The notes under the pieces were generated by a model. It saw only the letters and a program-made list of their open reading frames with translations, was not told the DNA's origin and did no database searches. A stretch of DNA of 64,000 nt from Gordonibacter sp. 28C. GTDB taxonomy: Bacteria > Actinomycetota > Coriobacteriia > Coriobacteriales > Eggerthellaceae. This document shows, piece by piece, positions 60,701 to 64,000 of the stretch (the stretch's first letter is position 1; each line of letters opens with the position of its first letter). Location: NCBI RefSeq assembly GCF_003339845.1, contig NZ_PPTR01000010.1, positions 1 through 64,000 of the forward strand, written 5' to 3'. The position numbers were made by a program, and so were the translations under genes.

Positions 60701-61566
60701 ACCTCGAATCAGCCCGTCCCCGCCGCCTAGCGGCGGCCCTCGCCGCGCTCGCGCTCGCCGCGGCCGCGCTTTTCGCGCTCGCCGCCTGCTCGTCGCCGAG
60801 CGACGGTTCCGACACGCCCGCGAACAGCGGCAACGGCAAGGACAAGACCCTCACCGTGGCCATGGAGCTGGCCTATCCCCCGTTCGAGACGAAGGACGAC
60901 GCCGGCGAGCCGAGCGGCGTTTCCGTCGACTTCATGAGGGACTTCGGCGATGCCTACGGCTACGACGTGGTCATCGAGAACACCGCGTTCGACGGCCTCA
61001 TCCCCATGGTGCAGACCGGCAAGGCCGACTGCCTTATGTCGTCCATCACCATCACCGATGCGCGCAAGGAGTCGGTTGACTTCTCCGACCCGTACGCCCA
61101 GGCGCAGCTCGCCATCCTTGCGAACGCCCAATCGGGTATCGGCAGCATCGACGATTTGAACCAAGCGGGCAAGAAGGTGGCCGTGAAAACCGGCTCCACC
61201 GGCGACGTGTACGCCACGAAGAACCTGACAAACGCCGAGATCGTGCGCCTGGCCGACGAGAGCGCCTGCGTGACCGAAGTGGTGCAGGGCAAGGCCGACG
61301 GCTTCCTGTACGACCAGCTCACCATCTACCGCAACAACCAGAAGAACCCGGATACCACCGAAGCCGTGTTCATCCCGTTCCAAGACCCCGAGTCGTGGGG
61401 CATCGCCGTGGCCAAGGGCAACGACGAGCTGCTGGGGCAGCTGAACGAGTTCATCGCCCAGAGCAAGGAAAACGGCGAGTTCGACCGCCTGACCGAGAAG
61501 TACCTCTCCTCCGAGAAGGCCGCGTTCGACGAGCTGGGCTTCAAGTGGTTCTTCGAATTCGAGTAG
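60697..61566 (+). CDS. amino-acid ABC transporter substrate-binding lipoprotein
   Basis: 289 residues. The lipoprotein signal has lipobox LAAC (Cys about 31) and an Arg-rich n-region. The SBP_bac_3 fold is shown by LTVAMELAYPPFETKDDAG, GKADCLMSSITITDARKE and VAVKTGSTGDVYA. It is typical of polar-amino-acid binding proteins, anchored on the outer face of the membrane. First transporter gene of the operon. Confidence 0.9.
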   Translation: MNLESARPRRLAAALAALALAAAALFALAACSSPSDGSDTPANSGNGKDKTLTVAMELAYPPFETKDDAGEPSGVSVDFMRDFGDAYGYDVVIENTAFDGLIPMVQTGKADCLMSSITITDARKESVDFSDPYAQAQLAILANAQSGIGSIDDLNQAGKKVAVKTGSTGDVYATKNLTNAEIVRLADESACVTEVVQGKADGFLYDQLTIYRNNQKNPDTTEAVFIPFQDPESWGIAVAKGNDELLGQLNEFIAQSKENGEFDRLTEKYLSSEKAAFDELGFKWFFEFE

Positions 61567-61608
61567 TCCGCAGCCTCCCCGTTCGAACCGTTTGACGAAA
61601 GGCCCGCC

Positions 61609-62395
61609 GTGCACGTACCCTCCCTGCTGTCCCGCCCGTTCACGGCGGCGCCGAAGCAAGCGGCGCCGCCGGTCAAGGCCGCCGCGAACTACCTTCTGGT
61701 CTGCGTCGTCGTGATCGCCGTGTTCTGGCTGTCGCTCGGCATGGCCGGCATCACCCTCAACTTCGACTTCGTGGAGCAGTACCGCACGCGCATCGCGAGC
61801 GGGTTCCTGCTCACGGTGGAGCTGTCGGCGGCCAGCCTGGTCATCAGCATGCTCGTGGGCATCCCGGTGGCCGTCGGGCAAGGCTCGCGCGTGCTGCCGG
61901 TGCGCTACCTGTGCGACCTGTACGTGAAGCTCGTGCGCGGCACGCCCCTGCTCGTGCAGATCTACCTGTTCTACTACATCATCGGCACGGCGTGGGGCAT
62001 CGACAACAAGGTGGTGGCCGGCGTCGTCATCCTGTCCGTGTTCGCCGGCGCCTACATCGCCGAGATCGTGCGCGGCAGCCTGCTCTCCATCGACGAGGGC
62101 CAGATGGAGGCCGCCCGCGCCGTGGGCTTCACGCGAGCGCAGACCGTGCGCCACGTGGTGCTGCCCCAGCTGGTGGCGCGCACGCTGCCGGCGCTCACGG
62201 GCCAGTTCGCCACCATCGTGAAGGACTCGTCGCTGCTGTCCGTCATCGCGGTCATCGAGCTCACGCAGACCGTCCGCGAGATCACGGCCACGAACTACAA
62301 CTTCTTCGGCGGCTTCCTGCTGCTGGGCGGGCTGTACCTGTGCCTCACGCTGCCCATCATGTTCGTGAGCAAGCGCTTCGAGAAGAGGTTCGGCT

Positions 62396-62406
<11 letters not shown>
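61609..62406 (+). CDS. amino-acid ABC transporter permease
   Basis: 265 residues from GTG 61609 (GAAAGG upstream). It is a HisM/GlnP-type permease with about five TM helices. The EAA loop is EAARAVGFTRAQTVRHVVLP, and LVRGTPLLVQIYLFYY follows TM2. It would work as a homodimer because no second permease is present. It overlaps the ATPase gene by eleven bases. Confidence 0.9.
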
Positions 62407-63129
<723 letters not shown>

Positions 63130-63130
<1 letters not shown>

Positions 63131-63219
63131 TGACGGAAAGCCTGGCCGAGAACCGCGCGGAACGCGCAGCCGACCCATGCGGCCGAGCGCGCGCATGCGA
63201 GAACGGAGGTGCCCGATGA
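63130..63219 (+). CDS. 29-codon coupled small ORF
   Basis: The ATG at 63130 shares a base with the ATPase stop and has GGAG (63120-63123) six bases upstream. It ends in TGA (63217-63219), overlapping the ATP-grasp ATG as ATGA. The peptide is hydrophilic and Arg/Ala-rich with two Cys (DPCGRARACENGG). It could be a true peptide, a coupling spacer, or a precursor for the adjacent ATP-grasp enzyme. There is no homology evidence. Confidence 0.45.
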
Positions 63220-64000
63220 TAGGCGTGCTGTACGAGTCCGACGAATGGTCCGACCGCAAGCTGGCGGCCGAGATCGAAGCGTTCGGCGCGCCCGTCCGTC
63301 TGGTGAACATGGAAGACGAAACCGCCGAGGAAGAAGCGCTCGCCTGCGAGATGCTGGTCAGCCGCGTGTTCGCCAGCGCCCAGTTCCGCGGGCACATGGC
63401 GTCGCTCGAGCGCATGCCCCGCGTGATCCGCGCAGCCGAGGAGCGCGGCATTCCGCTCGTGAACCCCGGACGCGCCCACTTCTTCGAAATCGACAAGCGC
63501 CTGGCAACCGAGACGCTGGCCGGGGCCGGCCTCGTCACGCCCGCCGTCCACGCCTGCGGCACGCCGGCGGACCTCGACCCGCAGGCCCTCTCCTACCCCT
63601 GCGTCGTCAAGCCGAATTGCGGCGGCCGCACCACCTGCACCGCCATCGCCCGCACCGCCGAAGAGGCCCGGGCGTTCCTGGCCGAGGCGCCCGCCATCGA
63701 GTTCATCGCGGAAGAGTACGTGGAACCCGCGCACGGCTTCCTCACGCGCGTCGAGGTGGTGGACGGCGCCTGCGCGCTCGTCGTCAAGCGCTCCGTCGCA
63801 AGCAACGGCCTGTCCGCCTACCGCTTCGGTTCGACGTACGCCAGCTACCCCGACGTCCCCCGCGCGGTCGCGGACGCTGCGGAGCGCGCTTCCGCCGCGC
63901 TCTCCATCGAGCTCGGCAGCTTCGACGTCATCGAGGGCGGCCGCGGCCCCTGCATCATCGACGCGAACTCCGTGTCGAACGTCTCGGAGGACTGCACCGA
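63216..64000 (+). CDS. ATP-grasp ligase, RimK-like (3' end beyond window)
   Basis: 261 codons are visible from ATG 63216 (GGAGG at 63205-63209), open to the window edge. The N-terminal pre-ATP-grasp Rossmann part (MIGVLYESDEWSDRKL) is followed by HFFEIDKRLATETLAGAGLVTP, YPCVVKPNCGGRTTC (ATP-binding Lys and glycine-rich loop), FIAEEYVEPAHGF and GPCIIDANSVSNVS (Mg-binding D-x-N). This pattern fits the RimK/D-Ala-ligase-type superfamily, which joins a carboxylate to an amine. Its place in an amino-acid importer operon suggests a ligase acting on the imported amino acid or a peptide. Confidence 0.85.
   Translation, partial: MIGVLYESDEWSDRKLAAEIEAFGAPVRLVNMEDETAEEEALACEMLVSRVFASAQFRGHMASLERMPRVIRAAEERGIPLVNPGRAHFFEIDKRLATETLAGAGLVTPAVHACGTPADLDPQALSYPCVVKPNCGGRTTCTAIARTAEEARAFLAEAPAIEFIAEEYVEPAHGFLTRVEVVDGACALVVKRSVASNGLSAYRFGSTYASYPDVPRAVADAAERASAALSIELGSFDVIEGGRGPCIIDANSVSNVSEDCT

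Overview
The window is GC-rich (visibly well above 60%), densely coded chromosomal DNA. It looks like a gut actinobacterium of class Coriobacteriia, family Eggerthellaceae (Eggerthella/Gordonibacter-like). That placement is an inference. It rests on a Tat-less molybdopterin dehydroxylase-type enzyme paired with a small Fe-S subunit and an MFS carrier, a membrane-anchored LuxR regulator, many FeS/redox genes and the codon bias. Housekeeping genes (rpoD, metK, gltX, priA, mfd, nth, rlmKL) are interleaved with accessory metabolic genes. I saw no rRNA or tRNA genes, CRISPR arrays, insertion sequences or prophage.

Layout. 1-6.3 kb: a broken ORF end, then a molybdopterin oxidoreductase, its FeS partner, an MFS transporter and two uncharacterised small proteins. 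6.3-12 kb: an arylsulfotransferase-like beta-propeller protein, an MFS carrier, a thioredoxin, a thioredoxin reductase with a degenerate fused thioredoxin domain, and a Crp/Fnr regulator, which together look like one redox/transport cassette. 12-25 kb: rlmKL, rpoD, an EAL phosphodiesterase, a hybrid sensor kinase, a D,D-carboxypeptidase and priA. 25-28 kb: hicAB, a truncated dinD behind a LexA box, and metK behind a compact SAM riboswitch. 28-36.5 kb: an ATP-grasp protein, a DUF1461 membrane protein, gltX coupled to a polyferredoxin, a P/Q-rich membrane protein, a hotdog thioesterase and a PhzF protein. 36.5-45.5 kb: a LuxR regulator, a MarR-MATE operon, a dipeptidase, a NUDIX hydrolase, an isochorismatase, a GNAT, a VOC protein and a DMT exporter. 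45.5-54.8 kb: mfd, nth, a secreted papain-like protease with a sortase-like tail, and a class II UvrA. 54.8-60 kb: cupin, aldo/keto reductase and carboxymuconolactone-decarboxylase genes, each behind a near-identical MerR-type promoter, with an HTH-HipA fusion between them. 60-64 kb: a MarR-controlled amino-acid ABC importer, a 29-codon ORF and a truncated ATP-grasp gene.

Two themes stand out. First, at least four families of palindromic elements are scattered between genes. Members of one of them lie in frame inside mfd and at the N-terminus of the polyferredoxin. Second, autoregulatory operators sit inside promoter spacers (two MarR, three MerR-type sites, hicAB, HTH-HipA, LexA-dinD). The strongest candidates for undescribed biology are the sulfotransferase/thioredoxin cassette, the dehydroxylase operon with its orphan proteins, the MerR-type regulon, and the coupled small ORF/ATP-grasp operon end.
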